A DNA stretch of 64,000 bases from Gellertiella hungarica (GTDB lineage Bacteria; Pseudomonadota; Alphaproteobacteria; Rhizobiales; Rhizobiaceae), in NCBI RefSeq assembly GCF_014197145.1, contig NZ_JACIEZ010000009.1, forward strand, positions 113,347-177,346, in the 5' to 3' direction. Positions 43,495 through 52,548 of the stretch are shown piece by piece. The translations under genes were made by a program, and so were the position numbers. Under the pieces are notes generated by a model. The model was not told the DNA's origin and ran no database searches. It saw only the letters and a list, made by a program, of their open reading frames with translations. How positions within the stretch are numbered: the first letter of the stretch is position 1; each line of letters starts with the position of its first letter.

Positions 43495-44603
43495 GCTGGC
43501 CGTGCTCCCAGACAGATGCTGGACCGGTAGGGCGGTGTTTCTCGCATCCTGAACTCATAAAGCTGAACCGGTGGGCACATCGTAGGATTGACCTGCTGTC
43601 CAATTGCGATCGCCGCCGGGGCGGGTCCAGCATAAAACAGGTGCCAGTGCGCTGCCGCGGGGAAAAGGCGGAGCGCTGACTCGAATGCCCGCCGTGCAGC
43701 CGATGCAAGTTCCTTGAGTTGCTCGGGATGCTGGAGCCACGCCGTGCTAGGCTCCGGTACCCGAATATTGACTCGCCTTGCTCCAGCAGCCGGGGTATCG
43801 GCGATCGCGGCATCCGCAACGATGGCGCTGAGGTGGAACACGAACGCGACTTCATTGCAGTCCCGGTCCTCTTCTTCAAGCCCTGTTACTTCTATGTTCC
43901 GCGGCGGCGGATCCTGCCGTTGCCAAACCCAGGTGCGATCATCACGATGGAACTGGAAGAGGCGCAGATGTGGGCGGTTGGTAAGCTGAAATCCGAGAGA
44001 AAGACAGGCGCTCACGGGCGCCAGCGGAAACACCGCCAGACGAAAATCGAAGGCGTCGGCGCCTGCCATCAGTTCTGCGACGCATGAAGCGATGGCGGTG
44101 TCCACTGCCTGCCAGTCATCGGTTTCGCCGGGGACCCGAAGGGTTTGGGGCTCTCCCGCAATGTAGTCGGGCGACAACGCGGCGGTCACGGTGCCAAGAT
44201 CAATCGGGTGGTCACCCCGCAGGCAGAGAACTGACCAACCAGTAACAGAACGGCCTCGTTCCGGCAGCGATGCCCTTACCCAAAGCTCATGATCGGCCTT
44301 GATCTGCTTCACACGCTCGACTGTGAAGGTGCCCGGCTGGCCGTCGATAACTGCATGACAGTTCTGGCAAAGGAGGATCAGGTTGTCGTAGTCATTCCGC
44401 TGCGCTGCAGGCATTGCTTGATCCGCACGGGGCCCACCATTTTGCGCAGCTGCGATATGCGCGATTTCACCGATGACGACGATAGGATCGTAAGTGGTTG
44501 CATCAGCGAGCAGCTCAACCCTGCACTCAGGCATTGCGCAGCGGCCGCCTGCGCGTCCCCAGAGCAGTTTTAGTGTCCGGTCTGAATAATTGCGCGCTGC
44601 CAT
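43491..44603 (-). CDS. CBASS effector Cap5 (HNH-SAVED)
   Basis: A 370-residue two-domain effector. The N-terminal HNH nuclease uses Cys 22 and 27, His 49 in GEIAHI, and Cys 79, Cys 82 and His 83 (NLILLCQNCHAVIDG). From about residue 115 a SAVED domain follows, the sensor for cyclic di- or trinucleotides. On binding signal, Cap5 degrades DNA and kills or arrests the infected cell. It is the first gene of the two-gene operon; no Cap2/Cap3 or Cap6/Cap7 genes are present, so the layout is a minimal type I-like CBASS. Confidence 0.92.
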   Translation of the reverse strand: MAARNYSDRTLKLLWGRAGGRCAMPECRVELLADATTYDPIVVIGEIAHIAAAQNGGPRADQAMPAAQRNDYDNLILLCQNCHAVIDGQPGTFTVERVKQIKADHELWVRASLPERGRSVTGWSVLCLRGDHPIDLGTVTAALSPDYIAGEPQTLRVPGETDDWQAVDTAIASCVAELMAGADAFDFRLAVFPLAPVSACLSLGFQLTNRPHLRLFQFHRDDRTWVWQRQDPPPRNIEVTGLEEEDRDCNEVAFVFHLSAIVADAAIADTPAAGARRVNIRVPEPSTAWLQHPEQLKELASAARRAFESALRLFPAAAHWHLFYAGPAPAAIAIGQQVNPTMCPPVQLYEFRMRETPPYRSSICLGARPA

Positions 44604-44838
44604 CGACTATCTACCTATGTCTCTGTCTCTCGCGTCCTGCGTTAAGGCTTGGGGCTGCCCGTCATATTTGATGCTCTCTGAAATACGTTCGAGCGGTGCC
44701 AGGTCAGTCGCTTCCGATGCTTGTCGGTCAACGGGATCGGAGCCTGCCAGCGCAATTCGGCGCGAGCGCTGTCGCTCAAGCAAGGTGAGAATTGCGGCTG
44801 GCCTTCGCTAGACCCTTGATCGGGATTAGCATAGGCTT

Positions 44839-47800
44839 TCAGAGCTTAGCCACTTTCCGCCTTAAACGAGTGGCTGCTTCTTCCCGATACATCTCCTCCC
44901 CCTGACGCCGCATCTCCTTGATCACCCCGTCAATCTTGACCTCCGCCCCTTTCAGCTGCGGGGGGGAGATGTGGACGTTCGCCTCCTCCCCCGGGATGCC
45001 ACGGAAGGAGGTCTCCGACAGCATCGGGGTCCGGTGCGCGAGACGGGTCGGCCGCATGCGGACCAAGAGCCCGTGGGGCTTGTTCGGGATCAACTCATCC
45101 CGGAGACGCCGGTGCAGGTCATCCGCGTCAGTTGCGCCGGTCGCGGTCTCCATGTAGGCCGCGGCGATCTCATAGGACAAGACCAGTTGCTCTGCGGAGG
45201 CCCGTCTGTTCGCGTCGACGTCCTCAACCCCCTTCTCGACGGTGCGGATCTCAGCTGCGAGTGCCGAAGCGAGCCCGGCCTCAACCCGACGCGCCTCCGC
45301 GTCCCCGATAATAGTGTCTGGGTCGATCTCGATTTCGCGCAGGTCCGACACCCCCATTACGCTCACCGGACCGGTGCAGGTGGCGACAGAGAAGCCGACC
45401 CGCTCAATCCGGTTGTCTCCGATCATGCTCGTGACGCTGACGCGACGCATCCAGGAGGCGGCGTCCCGTTCCGGGATCAGCTCCAGAAGTTGGTCGAACG
45501 CGGGGGCCCCATAGGAGGCGAACTCCAGACCGGTCCGCACCTCAAGGGGCGGCCGGTCAAAGATATCCCGTGACGCGGTAAGATAAGAGACACGGCCGTC
45601 CTCGTGGCGGAGGGCGAATACGCCCGGATGCTCAGTCAGGGACAGGAGGTCCGGGGCTACGTTCGCGAGGGAAGCCAGCGCGGCGTCGATGTCGTCTAGC
45701 GTGACCGGGGCGGCGAAATCTCCGGACCGCTCCCACGCCCGGTAGAACTCCTGCAACTCCTTAGGCGGGATTTCGAGCGCCTCAGCGGCCGCCTTGGACC
45801 GGCGGAGCCGTTCGGCCGCCTCCGCCTCTATCCGCCGGACTTCCTCCGCCGACACCTTCGGGTTCTCGAGCGCCCGGAAATCTGCCTCTGTAACCGGAAG
45901 CAGCGCAATCTGTTGGGGACCGACGATGAGACCCGCCTCAGCGAGCCGAGAGAGGAGACGCCCGTAGACCCGCTCTTCCGCCGAGCCCGCATACGCGTAG
46001 TTGGCGACGAAGATCTCCTGATACTTCTGGCCAATCCGGTCGATACGCCCGATCCGCTGCTCCACCTTCGCCGGGTTCCAGGGAAGGTCAAAATTGATCA
46101 GCAGGTCTGCGGTCTGGAGGTTCAGCCCCTCTGCCGCGGCGTCCGTGCAGAGCAGGACGTCGATGTCACCGCGTACGAAGCTCTGGGTGATCTCGAGGCG
46201 TGTAGTGCTGATCATCTTGCCCGCGGCAGGGTCGTAACGGCTACCGCCCGCCCCGGAGAAGGTGCCAACCAGCGCGCTCGGCATCCGGGACCGGAGCTCG
46301 TCGACCAGGTGATCGAGCGTGTCTTTGAACCGGGTGAATACCACCGCCTGGCGAATTCGGCTCCCTTGGCGCCGCGCGTTCAGCTCGGACAGGAGCCGGT
46401 CGAGCTTTGACGGTACGCCGACCAACTCGTCGAGGCGGTCCAATAAGCCCCGGAGCGCCTCCTGCTCCCATAGGAGGTCAGCTTCGGTGCGCCCGTCCAG
46501 CAGAGCCTCGACAGCGACCTCGTCCCCCTCATCATCCCCCTCGAAAACGGCCTCTGCCAGCTCTTCGTCGGTCGGGTTGAACCCGGCGTGCTGATGCGCC
46601 CGGAGGGTGGCTTTCACCTTCTCTGTGCGTCGCTCCAGTGTCTTGCGGATCGCGTGAAGGCTGGAAGCGAACCGGAGCCGAAGGAAGCTCAGATAGAAGC
46701 CGACAGAGGCGACGCGGCGCTGGTCTTCCTGGCGGGAAGAGGCCCGAACGCGGGCGTCTAAATCCCGACAGTACGCCTCGAGCGCGTCATAGACCCGCCG
46801 CTCGGTGGGGGAGAAGTTGATCGGGTCCAGGGGCCGCACGTGGCGTTGGGCAAGGTTCGCGTTCAGCTTGCCGCTGTCCCGGTAGAGGCGGAGAAGGTCC
46901 CTGGTGTGACGCAGCATGACGCGCGAGAGCGGGGCGGCCGCGCGCAGCACCCGGGCGATAAGTCGCCAATCCCCGGCCGGGAACGGGCGCGCTTCCTCTA
47001 CCCAACGGGCCACGGTCCGCTGATCCGCTGGCGAACGGTAGGCGCTCATAATGAACGTCCAGTACTCCGGGTCGAGCAGCTTGATCTCGAGAATGGCGCG
47101 GCGCAGGAACTCCAGCGTCGCGTCGGAGATCCGGCCCCGGCTCTGGACGAACTCCTGAACCGCCTCGTAATACTGCCGCGAGATGTCGTCATCGAGCCCG
47201 AAGCTGCCGACCCGTCCGGTGAGCCGCATCAGGTCGAACGCCTCCTGCATCGAGAGCTGCATTGGGGTCGCCGTCGCGAGTAGAAGGGCGCGGGCTTTCG
47301 GCCGGATCACCTCATCAATGAGTGAGTAGAGCTGGTTCTGCCGGTTGACCGCACGCGCATAATGGGCCTCGTCTACGAGCGCGATATCCCACCCCTTGGC
47401 GCCCCGGACCTCGCCACGCCTGGTCCGGTGCGTCAGTAGGCCGGTCGAGGCGATCACCAGATCCGGGGCGAGAAGGCCCCCTTCGGAAACCTCGAACGGG
47501 GTCGAGTCCTCGTTCAGGCGCTCATGGCTCATCCGCCCCCTCGGGGCCGTCCTGGCGAAATCGAGCAAGAACTTCGACTTCATTTCGCGCTGCCACTGAC
47601 GCGTCAGCGAGGCCGGGGAGGCGATCAACACCCTCGAGGCGATACCGGAAAGGGTCAGAGACCGTATCGCGAGACCTGCCTCGATCGTCTTCCCGAGCCC
47701 CACCTCGTCGCACATCAGAAAGCTGTGGGGCCAGGAGGTCACGAGGCGTCGGGCGACGAAAGCCTGATGCGGCCAAGGGACTACTGGGGCGGTCTCGATC

Positions 47801-48705
47801 CCGACGAACCGCCCACCGGGCAATCGCGGCCCGTCCTTTATGAGGCGCCACCGAAGATAATCGACCGGGGCGAGCGCGGCGAATGGGCTTTCCGGAGCCT
47901 TGGGCGGGGCGGGCGCCTCCGTCCCGTCGATCTCCTTCGGCTCGATCACGTCCCGTCCCATCCGGATCAGACGCGCCTGGACCGCCTCCGGCAGGGCCAT
48001 CACCCGGATCCCGTCGCTCCCATGACGCCAAAGGTGTTCGAAATCCTTCAGGGCCTTACCGGTCTGACGACGACTTCGCTCATCCCACCAGGAGCAGTGC
48101 AGCAGGACGTTCTCGGCGTTGATCGACAGGGCCGTCTTAGACTCGTTCAGGGACCCGTCGATCCGGATCACGTTTCCCTCTCCGTCCACGAACACGGCCC
48201 ATTTCTCGTGAACGTATCCGTCGGCCGTGGATTCGACTGAGAGCGGATCGCCGGTTCCCTTGTGAACCCGAAAGGCTACCTTCACCTCGAGAATCCCCTT
48301 GGAGACCAAATAGGCGAACAGGTCGACGCCCCGGGTCGTCTCCGCGCTCCAGGACCCGTCATTTTCGAGGGCGGCCGTCAGGTGCGCAACGAGCGCCTCG
48401 TCAGCACCCCTTAGCGCCGCTTTCACGTCCTCCGCGTCCAGATCGCAGCCGACAAGGAAGCGGGCCTTCGCCCCGTTCCGAGCGAAGGCCGTGAACCCTT
48501 GGGAGGCGGCCGCGAGGGACGAGGACCGGAAATACCCGGCGACCCGGTCATAGCGGACCGACCGCTCCAGGGCCGGGATATAGAACTCCTTCAGGATGTC
48601 GGTCGCGGGCTCGCCGGGCCGGATCTCCGAGGTCCGGTACTCGTCCCGCCACTCGACGTCCCGGAAGGACGCTGGCGTCCCTTTCACGCCGGCCGTTTCT
48701 GTCAC
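44839..48705 (-). CDS. PLD-SNF2 superfamily II helicase of a methylation-type defence operon
   Basis: A 1288-residue protein initiated at GTG 48705, overlapping the methyltransferase stop (GTGA). Residues about 30-230 resemble a phospholipase-D-type nuclease domain, with His 166 and Lys 168 (VHEKWAVF) and IDGSLNES. From about 300 a SNF2-type helicase follows, with Walker A CDEVGLGKT (Lys 339), DEAH at 445-448 (LVDEAHYAR), and WNPAKVEQRIGRIDRIGQ. A long C-terminal region follows. This resembles DrmD-like and other defence helicases. It is likely the translocase or effector that acts on unmethylated phage DNA. Confidence 0.85.
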   Translation of the reverse strand: MTETAGVKGTPASFRDVEWRDEYRTSEIRPGEPATDILKEFYIPALERSVRYDRVAGYFRSSSLAAASQGFTAFARNGAKARFLVGCDLDAEDVKAALRGADEALVAHLTAALENDGSWSAETTRGVDLFAYLVSKGILEVKVAFRVHKGTGDPLSVESTADGYVHEKWAVFVDGEGNVIRIDGSLNESKTALSINAENVLLHCSWWDERSRRQTGKALKDFEHLWRHGSDGIRVMALPEAVQARLIRMGRDVIEPKEIDGTEAPAPPKAPESPFAALAPVDYLRWRLIKDGPRLPGGRFVGIETAPVVPWPHQAFVARRLVTSWPHSFLMCDEVGLGKTIEAGLAIRSLTLSGIASRVLIASPASLTRQWQREMKSKFLLDFARTAPRGRMSHERLNEDSTPFEVSEGGLLAPDLVIASTGLLTHRTRRGEVRGAKGWDIALVDEAHYARAVNRQNQLYSLIDEVIRPKARALLLATATPMQLSMQEAFDLMRLTGRVGSFGLDDDISRQYYEAVQEFVQSRGRISDATLEFLRRAILEIKLLDPEYWTFIMSAYRSPADQRTVARWVEEARPFPAGDWRLIARVLRAAAPLSRVMLRHTRDLLRLYRDSGKLNANLAQRHVRPLDPINFSPTERRVYDALEAYCRDLDARVRASSRQEDQRRVASVGFYLSFLRLRFASSLHAIRKTLERRTEKVKATLRAHQHAGFNPTDEELAEAVFEGDDEGDEVAVEALLDGRTEADLLWEQEALRGLLDRLDELVGVPSKLDRLLSELNARRQGSRIRQAVVFTRFKDTLDHLVDELRSRMPSALVGTFSGAGGSRYDPAAGKMISTTRLEITQSFVRGDIDVLLCTDAAAEGLNLQTADLLINFDLPWNPAKVEQRIGRIDRIGQKYQEIFVANYAYAGSAEERVYGRLLSRLAEAGLIVGPQQIALLPVTEADFRALENPKVSAEEVRRIEAEAAERLRRSKAAAEALEIPPKELQEFYRAWERSGDFAAPVTLDDIDAALASLANVAPDLLSLTEHPGVFALRHEDGRVSYLTASRDIFDRPPLEVRTGLEFASYGAPAFDQLLELIPERDAASWMRRVSVTSMIGDNRIERVGFSVATCTGPVSVMGVSDLREIEIDPDTIIGDAEARRVEAGLASALAAEIRTVEKGVEDVDANRRASAEQLVLSYEIAAAYMETATGATDADDLHRRLRDELIPNKPHGLLVRMRPTRLAHRTPMLSETSFRGIPGEEANVHISPPQLKGAEVKIDGVIKEMRRQGEEMYREEAATRLRRKVAKL

Positions 48706-51700
48706 TGCGCGCGCCCGAAGCTCTCAAGGGCAAAGCGCACCCAGTCGACCTCCTTCTGGAGTCGCTCATCCCCGATTTCGGCCCGGTAAACCTCCAACAG
48801 GTCTCGCAGCAGTTGCGCCTGCGGCAGACAGTGCTTCTCGAAGTAGGCGCGAACTAGGACGTCCTCCCCCTGCCGATAGGCGGCGATCAGACCGTGGAGC
48901 CGGTCCCAAGCAGTCTGCGGTTTCTCAAGGCGCGCCGGGGCTCGCTCTTCGGGGGCCGCAAGGCGTACCTTCGAGCCGGACTTCACAAGGGGGGCGGCAT
49001 AGTTCGCCCCGGGCTGCAGCGTCGCGAGGCCCACCCGGCGATCGGCGACGGTATAGTTACCGCTCTTCCCCTCGATCGCGACGTTCAGAGCGTTCGCGAG
49101 GTTCCGGGCGTCATCGAAGGCGAACTCACCTGTGCCAAAGGCCCCTAGAATGGTGAGCGCGACACCGGTTTCTGTGTCCAGCTCCTCGACCGAGAGGCGT
49201 CCCTCGGTGATCCGAGTGATCTGGTGGGCGGCCACAACGGCGCTGGCGGCGGTCATCGCCTGAACCGGCGAGACCACCTCGTCCCCGTCATACACTGGCC
49301 AGCGCTCGGACAGGACCTGAAGCGCCCGCCCGAAGCTGGCGATCATCTCGTCGACCGGGCTGAGGTTCAGACGGTCGAACTCGGCCAAGCCGTCCCGGAC
49401 CGCCTTGCGGATCCGCGCCGCGACCCCGGTTCCGCCGATGCCCTGCCAAGCGGCAGCTTCGGTGTCCTCATCGACCCGCTTGCGGCAGGTGATGAAGATG
49501 GTCGACGCAGCGGAGGCCATGTTCATCTGGTGGGTCGAGTATCCAGACTCGGACTCCACGGGCATGCAGGCGGTGATGACCCAGCCGGACTCGATCAGCG
49601 ACCGGGTCAGCGTCTCCCATGCCTCCTGTTTCTTGTGGGTGAACATCAGGGTCATGACGCCGTCATCGCTGAGAACCCGACGGCACTCGGCAAAGATCTC
49701 GCCCATCATCCGCTCATAGGCGGCCTTGGCATTCGCCGCCGATCCGTCACGGGCCGGGTTGGCGACCGCCTCATCCTTCTTGTTCACGTGGCGCCGGGAG
49801 AACAGGCCAGGGAAGACGTCGCGCAGCCCGCGCTTCTGCCAGACGTAGTAGAAGTCGGACAGCTCTCCGTACTGTACGTTGTCGTAGTAGGGAGGGTCGA
49901 AGCAGACCAGGTCAACGGATCCTGTTGCGACCTCGGACATGTTCCCTGCGGGTCCGTTGATGATCTTCAGCGGCAGTTTCGTGCCTTGGGCCTGGTGAAC
50001 GGAAAGAGCGAGTTCCGATATCCCCTGGTAGGCGTCCAAAACCTGAGAGAGAGCCCATCGAAGTCCGCTCGAGGGACCGGCGTAGGGCATTTCTCCATAG
50101 GTCCATTTCAATGAGTAGTCGTGCCGTCCAAATGTCCCTTTAACAACGCCACGGGTGAACTCCCAACGGGTCTGTCTGCTGTTGTAGTCGACGAACTTGT
50201 CCACCATGAACTGGAGGTAGGTGATGACAGCATTGCCACGCACCTCACCGAGGGTCGCTCGTATCTCGGGCTGCAAGGCGCGGAGCCGCTCTACCAGCGT
50301 CAGGTGCCCGAGTAGCTGGCGAGGAGCGAACATGTCACACCACCTCGGCATGCCGTAGTTCACGGGGCGCATGTCATTTCCTTCCGGAAAAGCTTCCGTC
50401 GGGATCAAGTCATCACGCTCCCAGCGGGCCCAGTTCTCATCGAGCCGCCGTTTTGCTTCAGCTAGGGCAGTTTCATCCTGATCAGTTGGAGCGCGGAAGA
50501 ACTTCACCTTACCAGTCTTGATCTCTCCCGCTCGCTCGCCGGTAGCGTAACGCTGTGGACGCCCGCGGGCATCCATCTTGGGCTCTAGGCGAGCGGCGTG
50601 AACTGCGTATACGCGATCCCACCAGGTCCCATGTCGACTTTCTCCGCGTGCCTGCGCCTTGATCTCGTCCCCAGAGATCGCCTGACGACAATGCACACAT
50701 TGGCCTATGCCGCGAGTCACGGTCGAATCTTCTGGGTTTTCTCCGTTCGGACCCCTCCCACTCGAAATCTCGTACACACCGAAATCGACGGTCTTGTCCC
50801 TGTTAGGAATAATCCGAACGCCCCACTGATCCCCTGGCACCTTGAGAAGCCAGAAGCTGTTCAGGAGAGGCGCATCTCCCCCGCAGGAGGGGCACTTGAC
50901 CATCCGGCAATAGAGGATCCCGTTCTGGTCATGCTCGGTCTGACCATAGAGGCGCATCAGTTCCGGATCACCGCGCACGACCCCTTCCAGCTTCTGTCGC
51001 TCGGCCTCAGGCAACGGCGAGCGGGGGGTGACGTCGAGCATTTCCGCTTCGACTTCGGAAACGAGCCGCTCGCCCCATTTCTGAATGTCATTCAGGAGGT
51101 CCGGCCCGAACCGGGCCGGGAAATCGAGCGTCGCGTGAAGGATCGTCGTCGCCACCGGATTCAGCTCGTTGGCGATCACAGTATGCCCGAGGCGCAGCGC
51201 CTCGAACGGGATGCTGCCGCCTCCGGCAGTCGCGTCCAGAACCGTCAACCCGGTCGGTCGATACTCTGGTGAGTTCGCATAGGCTCGATCGTACGCGTAA
51301 AGATCCTCCGGGTCCCATCGGATGGTCTCTCCGAGCGCCTGCTTCACCCGGTCGAGCTTGGCGAAGGTGACGCGGTCGTTCACATGGGCCGGGTCTGCCG
51401 CGCGCTCCTCGACGCGGAGCCGGGTGCCTTCCGCCGGGAGCGGCAACCGAAATGCGAGAGAGTCCTGCGCCCAGCGTGTCACGACGGGGTCACGAGAGAA
51501 GGACGGATCAAAGGAGGTCAGCCGGTCGATGATCTCCCGGTTGCGCTCGCGCCGTTCAACCTCCGCCTCGAGGAACTTCATCCCCTTCTCGTCGAGGAAG
51601 AACACCTCGCCGGACGCGTCCCGCCGCACATGAGCCAGCGGCTTCCCGACGAGGGTCCATTCCTGGTCGCCGACGATCGCGACCTTCTTCATGATTCCGA

Positions 51701-51920
51701 GGTCCCGGACGAAGGCGTCCGGATCGGCATCGGACCCAAGGAGAGACGCCTGGATGGCGGCCCGGGACGGGATCAGGGGACGGCGCGCCCACCAGACATG
51801 GAGGAAGTAGAGGGGCGGAAGGGCCGAGCTGGACCCACGCTCCCGTTGCGTTTCCGCGCCCACCTGGTGGCACGGGAAGCCGCTCTCCATGAGCCGCAGA
51901 TCGATCGACAAATCCTTCAT
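48702..51920 (-). CDS. DUF1156 adenine-type DNA methyltransferase
   Basis: A 1072-residue methyltransferase. The N-terminal DUF1156 segment MESGFPCHQVGAETQRERG...WWARRPL is diagnostic. The AdoMet motif DATAGGGS starts at residue 229, a CPSCGG zinc pair lies between, and the catalytic DPPYYDNVQYGE starts at residue 675. It should mark host DNA so the partner proteins can tell self from phage. ATG 51920 is chosen over an upstream start because GAGGGA precedes it and homology begins there. Confidence 0.88.
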   Translation of the reverse strand: MKDLSIDLRLMESGFPCHQVGAETQRERGSSSALPPLYFLHVWWARRPLIPSRAAIQASLLGSDADPDAFVRDLGIMKKVAIVGDQEWTLVGKPLAHVRRDASGEVFFLDEKGMKFLEAEVERRERNREIIDRLTSFDPSFSRDPVVTRWAQDSLAFRLPLPAEGTRLRVEERAADPAHVNDRVTFAKLDRVKQALGETIRWDPEDLYAYDRAYANSPEYRPTGLTVLDATAGGGSIPFEALRLGHTVIANELNPVATTILHATLDFPARFGPDLLNDIQKWGERLVSEVEAEMLDVTPRSPLPEAERQKLEGVVRGDPELMRLYGQTEHDQNGILYCRMVKCPSCGGDAPLLNSFWLLKVPGDQWGVRIIPNRDKTVDFGVYEISSGRGPNGENPEDSTVTRGIGQCVHCRQAISGDEIKAQARGESRHGTWWDRVYAVHAARLEPKMDARGRPQRYATGERAGEIKTGKVKFFRAPTDQDETALAEAKRRLDENWARWERDDLIPTEAFPEGNDMRPVNYGMPRWCDMFAPRQLLGHLTLVERLRALQPEIRATLGEVRGNAVITYLQFMVDKFVDYNSRQTRWEFTRGVVKGTFGRHDYSLKWTYGEMPYAGPSSGLRWALSQVLDAYQGISELALSVHQAQGTKLPLKIINGPAGNMSEVATGSVDLVCFDPPYYDNVQYGELSDFYYVWQKRGLRDVFPGLFSRRHVNKKDEAVANPARDGSAANAKAAYERMMGEIFAECRRVLSDDGVMTLMFTHKKQEAWETLTRSLIESGWVITACMPVESESGYSTHQMNMASAASTIFITCRKRVDEDTEAAAWQGIGGTGVAARIRKAVRDGLAEFDRLNLSPVDEMIASFGRALQVLSERWPVYDGDEVVSPVQAMTAASAVVAAHQITRITEGRLSVEELDTETGVALTILGAFGTGEFAFDDARNLANALNVAIEGKSGNYTVADRRVGLATLQPGANYAAPLVKSGSKVRLAAPEERAPARLEKPQTAWDRLHGLIAAYRQGEDVLVRAYFEKHCLPQAQLLRDLLEVYRAEIGDERLQKEVDWVRFALESFGRAQ

Positions 51921-51939
51921 ACCATTCCCTCTTTTCCCG

Positions 51940-52548
51940 TTATTGGCGCGCGCGCAGCTTGGTGAGCATGGATTCGACCTCAGCGTCCGGTCCCTTTCCC
52001 TGCCCACACAGCATCACCCGCAGTCCGGATACGGCCCACCGGTTGGCGACCGGCCCATAATGTGTGATCCGGGAGAACCAGTAGACGGCCTCCTCCCGCG
52101 AAAAGGTCGCTACCCGGCGCGACAGGAGTTCCGACCGGTCAAGGTCCATCAGCCGCTCCTGAAGCTTGAAAATGATCCCGAGCTTCGCCCCGGCCTCTTC
52201 ATCGAGAACGAGGGTCCGCTGCGTGCGCATCCCCTCCTCGGACAGGAAGGCGTCCACCTCCAGCGGGACGTCATGCTGGTTCCGGGCCCGGGATGCGATC
52301 GCCCGGACGACCGGCAGGAGGCGGCGGAGGCTGTCCCCATGCAGGCGCCCCCGATCCTGAAGATGTCCCGTCCGCGCATCCCCCTCGTCCCCATCACGAG
52401 CCCGCCGCTCCTTGATCACAAGGACCGGGGGCGGCACGTCGTTGTGCCGAGTGATCCGTAACGCGAAGGGCGCCGCGGAGAGAGCGCCTTCGTGGAGCGT
52501 CTTGTATAGTTCCGCATGCCGGTGCGGACGCCCCTTCTTGGTAGTCAT
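51940..52548 (-). CDS. Small protein of the DUF499/DUF1156 operon
   Basis: A 202-residue charged protein (ITRHNDVPPPVLVIKERRAR, later FSREEAVYWFSRITHYGPVANRWA). It sits between the ATPase and methyltransferase genes, the slot where related operons encode a DUF3780- or DUF7680-type protein. I cannot settle which from the sequence alone. Its ATG overlaps the DUF499 stop by 4 bp, so it is coupled to the ATPase. Role unknown, probably a subunit of the same complex. Confidence 0.72.
   Translation of the reverse strand: MTTKKGRPHRHAELYKTLHEGALSAAPFALRITRHNDVPPPVLVIKERRARDGDEGDARTGHLQDRGRLHGDSLRRLLPVVRAIASRARNQHDVPLEVDAFLSEEGMRTQRTLVLDEEAGAKLGIIFKLQERLMDLDRSELLSRRVATFSREEAVYWFSRITHYGPVANRWAVSGLRVMLCGQGKGPDAEVESMLTKLRARQ

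Noticed and set aside
44590..44811. Small plus-strand frame upstream of the CBASS operon
   Set aside because: No ribosome site or domain; it overlaps the effector start and is probably promoter DNA.
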